Source of the DNA: Telopea speciosissima
Taxonomy: Eukaryota; Streptophyta; Magnoliopsida; Proteales; Proteaceae
Direction of reading: 5' to 3'
DNA: 64,000 bases
NCBI RefSeq assembly: GCF_018873765.1
Contig: NW_025317380.1
Span: forward strand, 107,501-171,500
Part shown: positions 22,116 through 36,846 of the stretch, in pieces
How the letters are laid out: each line of letters starts with the position of its first letter
How positions within the stretch are numbered: position 1 is the first letter of the stretch
Notes under the pieces: model-generated
What the model saw: the letters and a program-made list of their open reading frames with translations, nothing else
Told to the model about the DNA's origin: nothing
Database searches by the model: none
Made by a program: the position numbers and the translations under genes

Positions 22116-22637
22116 AGTCCTCACCTGAAACATGGAATGCTCGTGAATCGTGAATCTTGAATCGTGACTCGTGACTAGTGACACGACAAACGACACGCAT
22201 TGCTGAGCTGTAATGTCGTCCTAGCATAGTATAATAAAGAAAACTATGAGCCTATCACATTCGTATATGGTACATGCATGGATGATAATGATGTCAACTT
22301 GGATCATTGATTTAGTAAAATCCGATACCGATTCGGATCGGTGCTATGGCCGATAGGATAGTGACACGAGGTATTAAGATTATAAAATAATTTTCAAAAA
22401 ATTAATAAAAATTGGTAGCAGATCAATAGTGTAGTCGCATGCACCAACCAATGAGAGCACGCACGATAGCACAATGGAGGTGGAATGGGTAATCTGACTG
22501 TTTTGAATTAGTTCTGATCCCGAGGGGCCAATCCTAAAACTGTCTCATTTATTAAACGGTTCTAAAATTAGGATACAATCCTTTTTAATAATGAGAAATG
22601 TTCAATTCTAGCTCTTAAGCGATTCTTAAGAGCTATG
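22116..22637. other. Upstream flank of gene A, no gene seen
   Basis: Contains short direct repeats of the type cgtgaatc/cgtgac at about 22140-22200, just upstream of the predicted gene A start, and then AT-rich sequence. No promoter element was assigned with confidence. Confidence 0.5.
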
Positions 22638-22960
22638 TGTTGCAGAGATGAGGATGTTAAGATGGATGTACGGCAAAACTAAGAATGATAAAATGCAGAA
22701 CAGATGTATTAGAGATTTAGAGCTGATGTGGGAGTTGCCCTGATCAGTGACAAACTTCAAGAATGTCGTCTAAGATGTTTTGGCCATGTACAAAGGAGGC
22801 CTGAGGAGTGGGGACGCCCCAATAAGGAGGCGTGATCTGATTTCAATTGAAGGAGCTAAAAGAGTTAGATACGGGCCAAAATGACCATAAGTGAGGTTGT
22901 GAAGAATGACATGTACAGTTAGGGTCTTGTGCCAAGTAAGACCTCAGATAGAGCTTATTG
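22638..22960 (+). mobile_element. LINE reverse transcriptase C-terminal fragment
   Basis: The plus strand encodes, with stops and frame changes, a peptide typical of the region after the reverse transcriptase core of plant LINEs: RMLRWMYGKTKNDKMQNRCI, then VLAMYKGGLRSGDAPIRRRD and a remnant rich in Arg and Pro. No poly-A tail or target duplication was identified. It lies between gene A and fragment B. Confidence 0.7.
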
Positions 22961-23427
22961 GAGAGTAAGAATCCCCATTGTAGACACCCATGTAGCCATT
23001 AATCGATTCCAAAATCAGATCCCAAAACCATCTGAATTCGGAATTTTAATTGACACCCTTGAGTAAAATGTAACGTTTCCCACCTAATGTTTGTTTGGTT
23101 GGGTTGGTAATGGAGATGATGGCAATGGAAATGAGAACATGAATATGAACACGATTGTCCGCAAGCAACTGTGAGATGTTCGAAGTATTCATACCAATTG
23201 CAAGAACAATACAATCAGGAAAGGATCTCCAGAACAATAGTAAAGAAGAAGATCTCCGGAAACTCCCTCTGAAAATCTATTGAACTAGCAAACTAGTCTT
23301 CAAATGCACAGCTACTTAAGGGAACAAAAGAAACTGAAAACATAGTTTTAAAATTACAAAATACAGGTACAATTTACAAAACATACTTTTAAAAAGAACT
23401 CCAAGGAAGAGGGAGATATTTCCTAAG

Positions 23428-23720
23428 CTAGGAAAATAGGAAACCTTCCATTACAACAACAGCTTTGCCTCGAATCAGTACTCTTTGGTTTGCCTCATCT
23501 AAATGCAAGTCCAGTACTCCACCCCTTGGAGATGCCTAATCCAAAGAAAATGTATTATTGTTCCAGAAATCTCAAGTATGTGTTTGTGTGAAAAAACAAA
23601 AAAAAGAGAGAGAGTGAAGTAGTGAAAGAGGAATACCATGTATGCAACAAGATCGCATTTTCCCAGTTTTTTGCTCCAATAAGGCACCAAGGCACAGTGT
23701 GCACTTCCACAAACAGGATC
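23428..23720 (-). pseudogene. PhzF-like gene fragment B (last two exons)
   Basis: Two exons equal to exons 6 and 7 of copy A: 23720-23637 encodes DPVCGSAHCALVPYWSKKLG and 8 more residues, and 23535-23428 encodes ASPRGGVLDLHLDEANQRVL through VMEGFLFS and stop. Both are in frame with normal splice sites and correct lengths (84 and 108 bases). About 100 bases of intron 5 upstream also match. No other exon lies within range, and LTR-like sequence follows, so this is a truncated copy. It is more diverged from A, C and D than those are from each other, indicating an older duplication. Confidence 0.85.
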
Positions 23721-23721
23721 C

Positions 23722-24800
23722 TGGAAGATAAATGGAAGTCATTTCAGATGAGCCAGACCCATTAAAGATACTAAGAGTCTAAAATTATGTTCAAAAAATC
23801 ATTCTTCTTTACTCTAGAATCTTTTGAACAATCATTATGGTCCAGCAATGGAGTTTATTTGCAAATTAGGTGCAAGTTACAAAAAATATCTAATGGTTTT
23901 CTATTTGGGTTGAAAGTATATTTGCTCATAAAAGAGAAAAAAAAAAAAAAAAAAAAACAGAGATGCAAACTTTGCAACATAGGGAGCAACCTGAAATAGC
24001 GAATCCATTTGTATTTCAATCAATGTGGAGAAAATTTGCAGAACTTGTAACATAAATCCTAATTACTAGAGACATGAAGATGTTGCCTAAACTCTCCTTT
24101 ACTCATGTGAGGAAAAAAAATGTAGTTCGCCATACAGCAAAATGGAAGTCACATTTTGGCAGTTTCGTCGGAATAGTCAAAATTTTGACAATTGAAATTT
24201 GGAAAACAAGTCAATTACACTGCTGCCTATACATTGGGTAGGCTTCAAAATTTGAAATGCAGCCAATCAAGAGGGTTCTCGATAAACTGAATAGCCTAGA
24301 AAAGCCACATCATCCTTCAACTTGGCAAAAATCACAGTTGTCCACCAGGCTGCTCACCAAAGACCGTTCCAAATACCTTTACCCATACACATACAAATAT
24401 GCCCCCAGTAGATTTTAGGTTGTATATTAGACATGTCATATATGTAGTCTTTACCTAAAACTTCTCTGAACTAGAAATGGGACTGGACATCCCGTTTATA
24501 TGGTTTCCATATCGTATGTCACGAGAAATGGTGATTTCGGTGCATGGATGTGGGTACACGTCGAGAACGTGTATAGATGAGAATCTAGTGCGTATATCTT
24601 ATGCATTGCTACTAGTTGTGTGTGTGATATACTTACCTGTCACTCGATGACCCTTTGACCTAAGAGATTCCATTTGTTGCAGTGTGGCATTACGGATTTT
24701 GGTAAACCAATGGTTGATGTCCAATAGGACTATAAACCGATACACTCGTGAACCCGCATTGTAAACAAAAAGTATTCTCAACATGGAATCCACTTGTCGC
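23722..24800. other. Region between fragment B and an LTR, no gene seen
   Basis: The first 100 or so bases match intron 5 of the PhzF-like gene. The rest is AT-rich with a run of about 20 A at 23938-23956. The frame at 24599-24793 (minus) has no recognised relative. Confidence 0.5.
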
Positions 24801-25700
24801 AGCGGGAATATCCAAGAGAGAGAAAGTGATTGGTCGGAACTAAATCGGATCCAGTGTTTATTCGAAATGTTTTATTAATTTATTTTCAATATAAAATTAC
24901 TATATAAATTATATTGAAAATTGATTTCAAAGTTTTTCAGCCGTCCGATCTCAATCACATATTCACTCGATCAACGTACATGATGATTGGGGGATTAGTA
25001 GCATTAAAGTACATACCCTATAATTCATTATGGGATATTAGGAAAGTGGAAGGGTTTATGTACAATAAAAGAGTTTATTGGACACATGGCATTGTAGGGG
25101 AGAACAAAATATTTATGGTTAAATATCTGTTTATATTATGGCAAGAGATATATGAGAATATCTCATGAACCATAATTTAGAACGATTATATCCCTTTTGA
25201 GATTCTATGTCTTCACTTTAGTAGCAAATTAGAGTTGAAAAAATTAGAAGATTCACAAAACACCAAAATGGAAGATTGAGTCAAGGCAAAGATGGAAGGA
25301 GGTTACTTGAGACCCAAGGATCTCCAACTATAAAAGAGGGAGAGGGAGGAGCCTCCCACGATTTTGGCAGTGCTCTCTCCCCCTCCCACGATTTCTCTCT
25401 CTCCCCCCTCTCTTGTAGTGGTGTGTGTGAGACTTGAGTTAGAGAACTAAAGAGGCTTTGGTGATTTTTGTGTTCTTCTAAAAGGTTGCAATGATTGATC
25501 AAGCTTCAAAGTGTTGAATGATTTTTCAATCTCCAAGTTTGCACAAGTTAGAAGACCCATTATCTATAGGAGGAGCTTTACTTGCGACTCTGAGGTAACC
25601 ATGAATGTTATTTTGAAATTGTTTCTTCCCTACTCTTGATCATGAACTACGAACATTGACCCGATCCAAATTCCGTTGTGCATCGGGTTTATTCCCAACA
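24800..25700 (+). mobile_element. LTR-type retrotransposon end (solo LTR or fragment)
   Basis: The right end reads gtgcatcgggtttattccca followed by aca, closely like the 3' ends of plant LTRs. A TATA-like actataaaagagg lies at 25328-25340, followed by a CT-rich leader with ctctctctccccc, as in an LTR promoter. The left edge and target duplication could not be fixed, so the start is approximate. It directly abuts the first base of copy C similarity, so its insertion or a recombination at this LTR defines that breakpoint. Confidence 0.6.
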
Positions 25701-27640
25701 GCTGTGACTTCCGCCCTCTAAATCCATTACTATTTCAGCCATTTGCGTGCACACGGCCATGATCCCTTCTCTTTTTCTCTCTTTTAGGATTTTTCTTGTG
25801 AAAATCCATTTTTTCTTACAATTTTTTGGGGAGACTTCTTTTTTTACAAAATTAGAAATTTGTGCTATTTTCGAGGTAAATTTAAATTTAAAGAAAAAAC
25901 TGAATCTTCTGTCTGTCAATGGACAACCAAACGCATAGAAAATTTGGAGCAAAAAATCAATACCGAATCTTCTGTTTTTTTTTTCCTATTCTATTGATGT
26001 CGTGACAAACAAACACAACCTTAATAAATTAAAGTTGAAGGAATTCAAACTAAGGAAATTAAATCATGAAACTTGATTCCAATACAAGGAAATAGCATAT
26101 TGTGATTGGGAAAAATATATTCTATGCTAACTTTGTGGGAATTCTTTCACATGCCTTCTCATAGAACCAATGTTTACCTTACAAATAAGATGTCCTGAGC
26201 TCAACTCTCTTTGGGGTCTAACCAAACAAGAAAAACTCGGATTTCCTCACATATTTTTCTCTCTTTCCTGATCTTTTGAGCTCCTATTAACAAAACCCAT
26301 TCTCACGTGCTGATTGGTGTGACTAGGGAGATTCTCTTCCTCTCCCCCATATGGGTAGTGTGGGGGAAACCTTTATATGAAACTTTTAATTCAGATTTTA
26401 ACCATTTTTTATGTTTACTTTAGGGGAAAAGGCTGGGCACGCCCAGGATGCACAACATGTGTCATCCTCCCTCCTTCCCTTTTGTAAAAGATCCATTTGC
26501 CCTCCAGTGTTCAACCATGTGAATGATGTATGCCGCTAGTTTATCGATAGCTGATGGCATGCCTAACCCTCTCCCTTACTTTAGATGAAAGTTGCTTAAG
26601 GAGAAAGATGTGTTATCTATTAATGCATGAACCCACCCGTGTTTATTCATGTTTCCACATGCTTGCCTTGATGATATGAACATTTTTTATAGGGTGACTT
26701 GTTGATTGTATGTATGAAGTGGTGAATTTATTTTGCCCTTTTCAACTTATAATGAGATTTTTTTTCTAAAAATTTACTTTTTAACCACTTCCAATACTCA
26801 TTTCAGGCTTAAAATTGACTTGTGAGATAAATGTGAAATCATGTATTACATAAACCCACCCAATCTTTCCATATCCTATGTGAATAGAGATTATGATCTC
26901 ATGATCGTATTATTATTTTAAAGAAACATGAAAACTGGAAAAAAATATGTATATATGGTCCACCTATTAGATCACACAAAGTAAGCCCAAGCAACTCTTC
27001 AAGGCTCTTACTTGCTTAAAGCTTAAATTTACTTTGAAGCCCGCCTGATGCTTCTACACACATTCCCATTGGCCTGCACCCATGCACGCATGCATGCAGG
27101 GGCCACACTTCCCCACAAGAAATGCTTCCCCCAAAACTTTTTACAGAGGTGATGCTTTTTTCTGAGGGAGCTATTGGTTAGTAGAAAGAGAAGGTAGTAA
27201 ATTCTTACCCTGGAAAATTATAAACTTCCCATTTTTTTGGAGTGTTTTGTAACGAGTGTGTGATACTTTGGGCAGGGAGTAAAATTGACATTTTAATTTT
27301 CATGGAGGTATAAATGTGGGGAATTGTGGGATGCTATGTGGATATGGAGATGGTGACTGGGTGGGTTTTGTGGCTGTAAGATTTTCTGGTGGTGAAATAT
27401 TTCTTGGGGATGGACTGTATAATTTTCTCTATTTCAATGAAATTTCTCTCTTTAAATTAATGCTTACTAATTAAAAGACATGAATGCACTGTATGTATCA
27501 CTTAGAAGCCAATAATATTAGATTTTAAACTTGGTAGACATTCATTCAATGCAAATACAAGGTTTTGCAATCAGCACAAGTATTTAAGGGTACAATTAAC
27601 ATATCATATCATTCCAAGGAAAAGGGAGTTATTTCCTTGG

Positions 27641-30600
27641 CTATGCTAATAAGGAACCTTCCATGACAATAACAGCTTTGCCTCGAATCAGTACTCTCTG
27701 GTTTGTCTCATCTAAATGCAATTCCAGTACTCCACCCCTTGGAGATGCCTAATCCATATAATTTGTGTTATTGAGAAATCTTATGATAGAAAGAGAGGAG
27801 AGTTAAAGAAGATACCATGTATGCAACAAAATCACATTTTCCCAGCTTTTTGCTCCAATAGGGCACTAAAGCACAGTGTATGCTTCCACAAACAGGATCC
27901 TGCAAGATAAATGGAAGTTTTTGTGATTTCATTACGATTGAAAGTTATAAAGGAAAAGAAAAGTGAAAGGAATAAATTTATTCCATTAACTAATTAAATG
28001 ATAAAGCGTGGCTCAATCGTTCACATTTACTTCTACAACATAAGTTTCTAAGTATTAATAATAATAATGAGAGTGACTAGTTGTCTGTAAATATTAGTTA
28101 CATTTCAAAAAGAAAATTACTGTCAACAAGAATACATATTCATAAATGAAAGATAAATAAATAAACCGAGTCCATTTTATGTTCATAAGTAACAAAGAAG
28201 TTACCTCATTAAGTCCCGTCTTTGGACTAAAAAGCGATCAAGAAATCAAATCCAGATCCGTCGGGAGCAGGCCCTGTAACAATGAGCCCTCTAGCAGGAC
28301 ATTTCCGTATCTCATCCAATTGTGGTTTTAAATCGCAATGTGCCTTTCCGGATGAGAGCTCGACCTAAGAAAATGCAACCAAGTTCCCTCTTTCAAGTAC
28401 AAATGCCAAAAATTTCTATAATTGGAGCTAAAAAAAAGGCATCCGCCTAGCTTCCAACAAACATGTGGTGCCTGAAGTGGGTAAACAACACTTATTCTTA
28501 TCCAATGGTACAACCTGGGATAGCCAGTGTCAAATTACATGCAATGCTACAAGCATTAAGCAAGAAACAGGAGATGAACTAGGATTAAGAATAGCAGAGG
28601 CTTCCAACTCTATCAATTATTGAAATGAAAGTCGTTAAGTTGTCACCAAGTTAAAGCCCACTAAAAACATGTTACTACAGTTGTTACCTGCATGCTCCTT
28701 CTAGCATACTGATTCAAACCTACACAAATGAAGTACCCTAAAATATCCATAATCAAGTGTCATTATAAATGAATGGGATAAAATAAGTACATAGATGTCA
28801 CCACCACCGGCTTCAATGTTTTACTTATATTGACCACGGAGCGCCATTCGGGGTTTCAGGAAGTGATGGAATATCTCTGATTCACACTCGAGCACAGGAA
28901 ACGCAGGGAAGTCTAATTCTATAGAGAAGTGCTCCTCTGGGTCGCCATCTGAGAACTTTGACGCGTCCACATTGTTGCTTCCTGTAGGAATCCTTTTAGC
29001 AATCAGAATTCCAGATAGTGTGACGAACTCGATAACATCTGTTCTTGCTATCCTGTATGCAAAGAGAAAATGTGCAGATGCCAAGGTTCCATGACCGCAA
29101 AGCTTGACCTGTAGATAAAAATGAAAACGAATTATGTGGGAATGTATTTACCAACAAGTGCGAAAACAATTGACATATTGACAACTAGCCAATGTATGAA
29201 ATTTAGCAGAACCCATTGGTACTATACAATGGTAACTAGTGAACATGAGCACATTTTGTATATGGTGAATGAAAGGTCCAAAACGCTTCTCTCTGGGTTG
29301 ACTGTTCCTCGGTGCTACCTTCAGCGTCATGAACTATGGGAAGGCAACTTTGCAGGGGATGTTCCACTAGAAATATTGATATAGTTCAAGAGAACAAGAA
29401 CGGAAGCAGCAAACCAGGCCATCGAACTGGACCAAAAATAGGCTATTATGTGTAATTTTGAGTGTCCAGTGGGTTGTATGGGCCATGGGCTTTATAGTTT
29501 TGGGTTTACTTTTGTAATGGGACAATTTTATAAGCCCAAATATTAGGGATTTAAAACCCATGCGGGGTTAAGTAGTTATTTTCTGTTTCTTAGTCATTAA
29601 GTGTTGGACAATGGCTGACACTGAGAAGGGGGGTAATGTAGTCCTAGATAGGTAGGAGACCTAATAGGAGCTAGTTCAACCAGGATCTAATCTGAACAGG
29701 TCATCCGAATGGGAGAAACTTGAGTTTTAGGTCAAAATTAGGGTTAAAGTTAGGTTTAGGTTAGAGTTGCCTTATATAGTAATGATGGGCAGGTGTAGGG
29801 AAGTCTAATGGTATAGGTTTTATGATGTTTGAGTGAATGCAAGTAGGTTAGGTGAGTTGGGCAGCAAGATAAGGTTATTTGAGACAATTCCTAATGGAGG
29901 TAGGAGAAGGGGATTCTAAGGTTTAGAGATATGATTTGGTTACTAATTTCAGAATTATCATGTCATGAAATCAACTACTTATTCTGAGCATGAAATCAGA
30001 ATCGAGTATGGTTGAAGGTCTGAAACTGTGTTTTAATGGAGGTAGGGGTAGAATGGGAAATATGAGAATATATTCAAATCAGGCCACAGGAATTAGGTCA
30101 AATTTGAATCACTTCCCAAATTAGGGTTAATAGAGGTATGGTGAAAATATGAGTTTAATCGGATGGCTGGTTTGGTAGATCTCAAAAATCACCTTGTATG
30201 TGACCTTCTAGAAGGAAGAAGAATAGTTGAATTTCTTACTTGTTGCAGGTCTTCAATGGTAGCAGCTTTGAAGATGAACAATGGGGTGTCCCGATCTTCA
30301 CGGTACAAGGAGATAAGTAGCAGCCCTCTCGATCTTCACGATGCAAGGAGTCGATTGGAGATCCACCAATCCCTTCAACCTTGATATTACTCACAAGGCA
30401 CACTCACAATGGAGCAAAGGCAGCAACAAAGGCAACAAGCATAAAGCTAATTTTTATTAATCAAATTCGTATTCAATGCTGGCCTCCCTTACAAACTTAT
30501 ATAGAAGACTCAAAAATAGACTTAGACACTAAAAAGGATTGGCCTAATCCAATCCTTAACCTATAAGCTAACTTAAACTGACTAGGAAACTAAAATAGAC

Positions 30601-33600
30601 TCAAAATAGAGTCCTAATAACTTAAAAACAACTTAAACTACTTAAAATAAAGAAGATTCCCTAGCAGCCAATAGGATATAAGAACCTCTTAGCCAATAGG
30701 ATCACTTCACTTAAATTAGACCAATTGAACCAATTGGATGCAACCAATTTAAACCAGGTTCAATTAAAAACACACAATAAAAACTTAGTATTGGGCTAAT
30801 CCCGTATGCAACCTATGTACCCCTAATTTAGGCCCAGAAAAGTGGCCTATTACATTAGAAACTCATGGGATCAAAGGCCCAACAGGTATGTAACCCAACC
30901 CTAGACTTATTTCTAATGAAACAAGCCCTATTTGGTGATGAATCTGCATCAACTCTCCCCAACTTGAAAAAATTCGTCCTCGAATTTTGTAGTGATGAGG
31001 GGGAATCAACATGTGATCAATAGCTTTGACCATCCCCAAACAGAATTTCGATGAAGCAGAACATTAGGAATATAGTCTTCAAGGCGTGGAGCTTTCTCTT
31101 CGAAGAACCATGGTGGCATAACAAACTCTATGTGCTCTACCTCGAATCAGCACCAATCGTGAATGCCCTATCCATAGAGTCTTTAGTGTTAGCAACCTTC
31201 TCATCTAATACTTGAGATACAAGCTCCACCTCTACAAGAACAACATCTTGAATATCATTGATCTCCTGTGGAATATTCTCAACCACCTCTTCATCTTCTC
31301 ATTGTTTCACTTTGTCTACTTTGACTTCTTCAAGGTAGACCTCTTAGAGAATCTTCCGCATGTTGACTTTCCATCTTTGAAGCTCCAGGCATTGTCTCTT
31401 TCTTTTCATCACAATTCACCGTGATCACTTCACTTTGTCTTCAACTTGTGCTCTCTCAATTTTCGTTGGCAATGTACATTTGTATTCAGCCGCTGATTTA
31501 ACACTGGTGATGTCAGATTTTCAACACTCTTCAACTTGCAAACGGAATCTCATTGATGGAGGCTTCAAGTTGTCTTGATTTGAAGGCTTTTTGGTGGTGA
31601 TGTTGTCGATGGGAATTTAAGTTACCTTGTTGTAGAGCTCGAACGTCCGTGGGAAATATTTCTTACTCAGATCTTCTTTCATCTCTGCCCATGTAATAGG
31701 TTCTCTATCACGGTAGTCGGGATAATCCATCCGGGTTCTCCACCAATTATGTGTTGGTCCCACTAGCTTGGTATGTGCTAGTCTCATTTTCCTATGCTCA
31801 AGCAAATCATACCAATTAAAATAATCATCTAAAGCACTAACATCACAAAATACCTGTGGATTTGGTTTGCCATCATAGTCTCTCAACTCATACCCCTCGG
31901 AGGTCTATGGCGTCTCCTGTAATCTTGTATCCTCTGTTCCTATCTTCACTATGATCTCTCTGTCATGCCTACGTCGATCCCTCGTAATCTCTGTCTTCTC
32001 TGTATTGATCTGTCCTTGGGGCTCTTTGTGCTCTGAATTGACTTGATATTTGTCCTTTTCTAGGGGAATGTTGTTGCTCCTCTGGAGTAGTTTGGTGTTG
32101 CTCAATTCACTCGCAATGTTTCACTTATAGCCCTTTGACTAGCATGAATAAGCTTCTCCGAATTTTGTTCAAAGAGTCGATGGAGACAGAGGTAATGGGC
32201 TGGCCATGCTCATCCATGGCTTTGATACCACTTAATGTAGTCCTAGATAGGTAGGAGACCTACTAGGAGCTAGTTCAACCAGGATCTAATCTGAACAGGT
32301 CATCCGAATGGGTGAAACTTGAGTTTTAGGTCAAAATTAGGGTTAAAGTTAGGTTTAGGTTAGAGTTGTCTTATATAGTAATGATGGGCAGGTGTAGGGA
32401 AGTCTAATGGTATAGGTTTTATGATGTTTGAGTGAATGGAAGTAGGTTAGGTGAGTTGGGCAGCAAGATAAGGTTATTTAAGACAATTCCTAATGGAGGT
32501 AGGAGAAGGGGATTCTAGGGTTTAGAGATATGATTTGGTTACTAATTTCAGAATTATCATGTCATGAAATCAACTACTTATTCTAAGCATGAAATCAGAA
32601 TCGAGTATGGTTGAAGGTCTGAAACTGTGTTTTATTGGAGGTAGGGGCAGAATGGGAAATATGAGAATATATTCAAATCAGGCCACAGGAATTAGGTCAA
32701 ATTTGAATCGCTTCCCAAATTAGGGTTAATAGACGTATGGTGAAAATCTGAGTTCAATCGGATGGCTGGTTTGGTAGATCTCAAAAATCACCTTGTATGT
32801 GACCTTCTAGAAGGAAGAAGAATAGTTGCAGAATTTCTTACTTGTTGTTGGTCTTCAATAGTAGCAGCTTTGAAGATGAACAATGGGGTCTCCCGATCTT
32901 CACGATGCAAGGAGTCGATTGGAGATCCACCAATCCCTTCAACCTTGATATTACTCACAAGGCACACTCACGATGGAGCAAAGACAAGAACAGAGCAAGA
33001 AGCATAAAACTAATTTTTATTAATCAAATTCGTATTCAATTGGCCTCCCTTACAAACTTATATAGAAGACTCAAAAATAGACTTAGACACTAAAAAGGAA
33101 TGGCCTAACCCAATCCTTAACCTATTAGCTAACTTAAACACTAGGAAACTGAAATAGACTCAAAATAGAGTCCTAATGACTTAAAAACAACTTAAACTAC
33201 TTAAAATAAAGAAGATTCCCTAGTAGCCAATAGGATATAAGAACCTCTTAGCCAATAGGATCACTTCACTTAAATTAGACCAATTGAACCAATTGGATGC
33301 AACCAATTTAAACCGGTTCAATTAAAAACACACAATAAAAACTAAGTATTGGGCTAATCCCGTATACAACCTATGTACCCCTAATTTAGGCCCAGAAAAG
33401 TGGCCTATTACATTAGAAACTCATGGGATTCAAAGGCCCAACATGTATGTAACTCCAACCCTAGACTTATTTCTAATGAAACAAGCCCTATTTGGTGATG
33501 AATCTGCATCAACTCTCCCCAACTTGAAAAAATTCGTCTTGAATTTTGTAGTGATGAGGGGAATCAACATGTGATCGCAGACTTTGAGTGTCCAGTGGGT

Positions 33601-36600
33601 TTTATGGGCCATGGGCTTTATATTTTTGGGTTTACTTTTGTAATGGGACAATTTTATAAGCCCAAATATTAGGGATTTAAAACCCATGCGGGGTTAAGTA
33701 GTTATTTTCTGTTTCTTAGTCATTAAGTGTTGGACAATGGCTGACACTGAGAAGGGGGGGGTGTATCAGTGTATTTAAAATTTTCTCTTTCTATTTGACT
33801 GGCTCAACTCAAATTTGCAACCCACTGCTGGCATTGATAATAATCAGACATACAGTCCTGTGTACACCCATCCTACAGACAAAAGCACTTCCAATATACA
33901 CACATGCACAGCCACAAGAAGCACACCCTTCTTGCAGACAAAAGCACTTTCAATATACACACATGCACAACCACAAGAAGCACACCCACAACACAAGATT
34001 TTTAGGTTACAGCATATTTGAGAAAGCGGGGTAAGGCTGCGAACATTATGACCCTCCCCGGACCCCACAATGGTGGAAGCCTCGTGCACGGGTATGCGTT
34101 TTTTTTTTATAGATTTTGAGTTTCTATTTGCTTGTAAGTTTTATTTAGTTGTTATTTTGCTATACTCTCCATTAGCCAAGGGGAATTTCTATTTTGTAAC
34201 AAGGCAATTTATAGACATAGGAGGTAGTAATTCCTAGCCTTCAACGATTTTGACAGCCATTGAATGTGTGGTTTGTGCATATGTGTGAGTATGAGAAACA
34301 CCCATGCTGTGAGAGACAGCAAACCTTGGTGACATTCCAAAGTGGAGATTGGTGAGAGGCCATCTCCTAGTTGGTGGGAGATCATATCCCTTTCTTTCTT
34401 TCTTCTTCCACTGGTAAGCTGTTCTACTTTTATTTACTATTAGTTTCCTTATTTCTAATCTCACTGCTCACCTTGTTTCTATCGAACGACATCATGAGCT
34501 GTTTGAATCCCATATTTCCATTCCATTGACTTGCGCATGGCGCTACAGGGTTAGAGGACCTTACTTGCTGTTTTTCAGCCACCGTTTCCGATTTTGTAAG
34601 TTCTATTTCTCTGCTTTCTAATCTGGTGCAGGACTCCTTTTGTGATTTCTGTAACTGTTATTGATTGAGACCAATAATCTCCGTTTATATGCTGTTTCCT
34701 AACTTTCTAATTCTGGTTTTAGATGTGTTCTCCATCCAATTAAGTACACTCGACTAGAGTTATATCTTCATCAGACTGATCTGTTGTAGTCTCCCCCGGT
34801 CCTAGTAATTGGTTTCTTGGTCATTATTAATGGTTTGGTGATTAGGAACCCAAGAATACTCTTGTTGTTGCTTTGACTCAATCCCCCAAAAGTGGATCTC
34901 ACACTAATACAACAACAACAATGCCTTATTCCAATTAAATGGGGTCAGCTACATGGATCCTTGCCCTCCACTCAACTCTATTCGAAATTATATGTGGTAT
35001 AAGGCCTAGGCTATGCATGTCTTTCGTCACCACCTCTTCTAGGGTTATTTTAGGTCTATTCCTTACTCTTTTACCTTTATCAATCTGAATCAAGTCACTC
35101 CTCCAGACTGGAGCATCCACAGGTCTACATTGAACATGGCCGTGTCACCTCAAACAACATTCTCATAGTTTATCATGTATCGGAGCTACACCCAACTCAA
35201 ATCTAATGGATCCCAGTACTCTAATAGCTCCGCATAAATCAACTACATACCAGGTGGGTTTTAAGGTTAATTGGAACAGTTCCTTTCTAGTATAGTAGGA
35301 ATGCCTATGGCAGTTAGTTGGTTAGTCCTATCACATGAATGTGCCCAATGCATAACATGGTATTGTTTGTCTACCTCTACCATGAGAGATTTCATGAATT
35401 TACCCAACAAACCAGAATCGTACCAACTAATAGAGAATCTGCCTTCATTATTAAAAATGCACCAAAAAAAAAAAAAAAAATGTAGTTCTTCATAACTCAA
35501 TTAAGAAAAGTAATAAAAAAAATTCTTAAATTACACGGCCAATAAACCATGAGATTTTATTCTGCACTACTCAACTCTCTGCTGGAAGGTAATAATAAAA
35601 ACACAAACCCCTTGAGTCATGCATCATGACTCAACCATAAGAACCCAATACCTTCCCATACATTATTATATTATATATATGTAAATTATATGTAGAAGAA
35701 AAAACTTAAACTTCCACTTAAAAGAAAAAACAAAAGAAAGTGGGCCAGCTTAAAACCAACTGAGAAATTAAAATTTAGAGGGAAATTTTCACGGACACCC
35801 CTTAAAAGTATTCAATATCTCAGAAACTTACCATACTTAATCAAAATGTCACAGACACCCCCTATTTTTATGAATTTATTTCAATTTAGTCCACTCCGTT
35901 AGTCTCTGCAGTTAAGTGTCTGTTAACTCTTTTTAAATGGCAAAATTACCCTTACCACGGTGAAATCCCTGTAATACCCTTACTGATGAATTAATGATGT
36001 TAGAAGTTAATTTTTAGAAAAAGACAATTTTGCCCTTGTTTTTATTCAATACTTTTTTGTTATTCCTTTTTTCTCTCCTTCTTCTTCTCCTTCTTCTCCT
36101 TCTGCTGTTTCTTCCACTGCCGCCACCACCACTGCCACCGCCAACCCCTCTAGCCCTCCTTCTCTTGCTCCCTTGCAACCCCTCCACCACCCTCTCCAGT
36201 CTCCTCCGCCCGAGCATGCTCTCAGCAATCCAACCCCATAAAAACCCTAACTCGCAAATTAAAACCCTAACCCACCAACGTATGGCGTAGTCCAAAAAAG
36301 TCTTATGCTATATGAAACAGAAAAGGAAACAAACACAGAATACTCGCCTATCTCGCCATTGCCATCCGCGGATGAAAACGAAAGCAAAGGTTGCAGATTG
36401 GCGATAGACGGAGAGGAACACAAACAGAATTTACCAATTTCATCACAACAAAAGGAAAACATAGAAAGAGTGGAGACTAGACTGTAGAATACATATAGAG
36501 CAAATACTTTTTTCGGCCATTTCCTAATTTTTCTTGCTCCACCCACTAGAAACTTTGTTCTGTTCTTCCCATTGGCAAGAATTCAAAATTTAAAAATAAA

Positions 36601-36776
36601 AAATGAATAAGTGGAGAGAGAGAGAATTTTTTTCATCATATTTTGATTTTTAATACTATATTTGAATGAAAAACACCGACTAAACAAGTAGTAATTTTGT
36701 AGAAAATTGCAACGAATCAAATTGATAAAAATAGGGGAAGTAATCCTCATCGGAAATGCTCTTGTGGGAAAATGTC

Positions 36777-36846
<70 letters not shown>

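Noticed and set aside
22138-22200. Repeated gtgac/gtgaatc motifs as a possible CRISPR-like or operator array
   Set aside because: The motifs are short, irregular and without spacers of constant length; a local slippage product fits better.
36014-36295. Leu/Pro-rich 86-codon frame as a signal peptide or membrane protein
   Set aside because: It is a ctt/cct microsatellite-like tract inside the Mutator-like element; the opposite strand is also open and equally biased.
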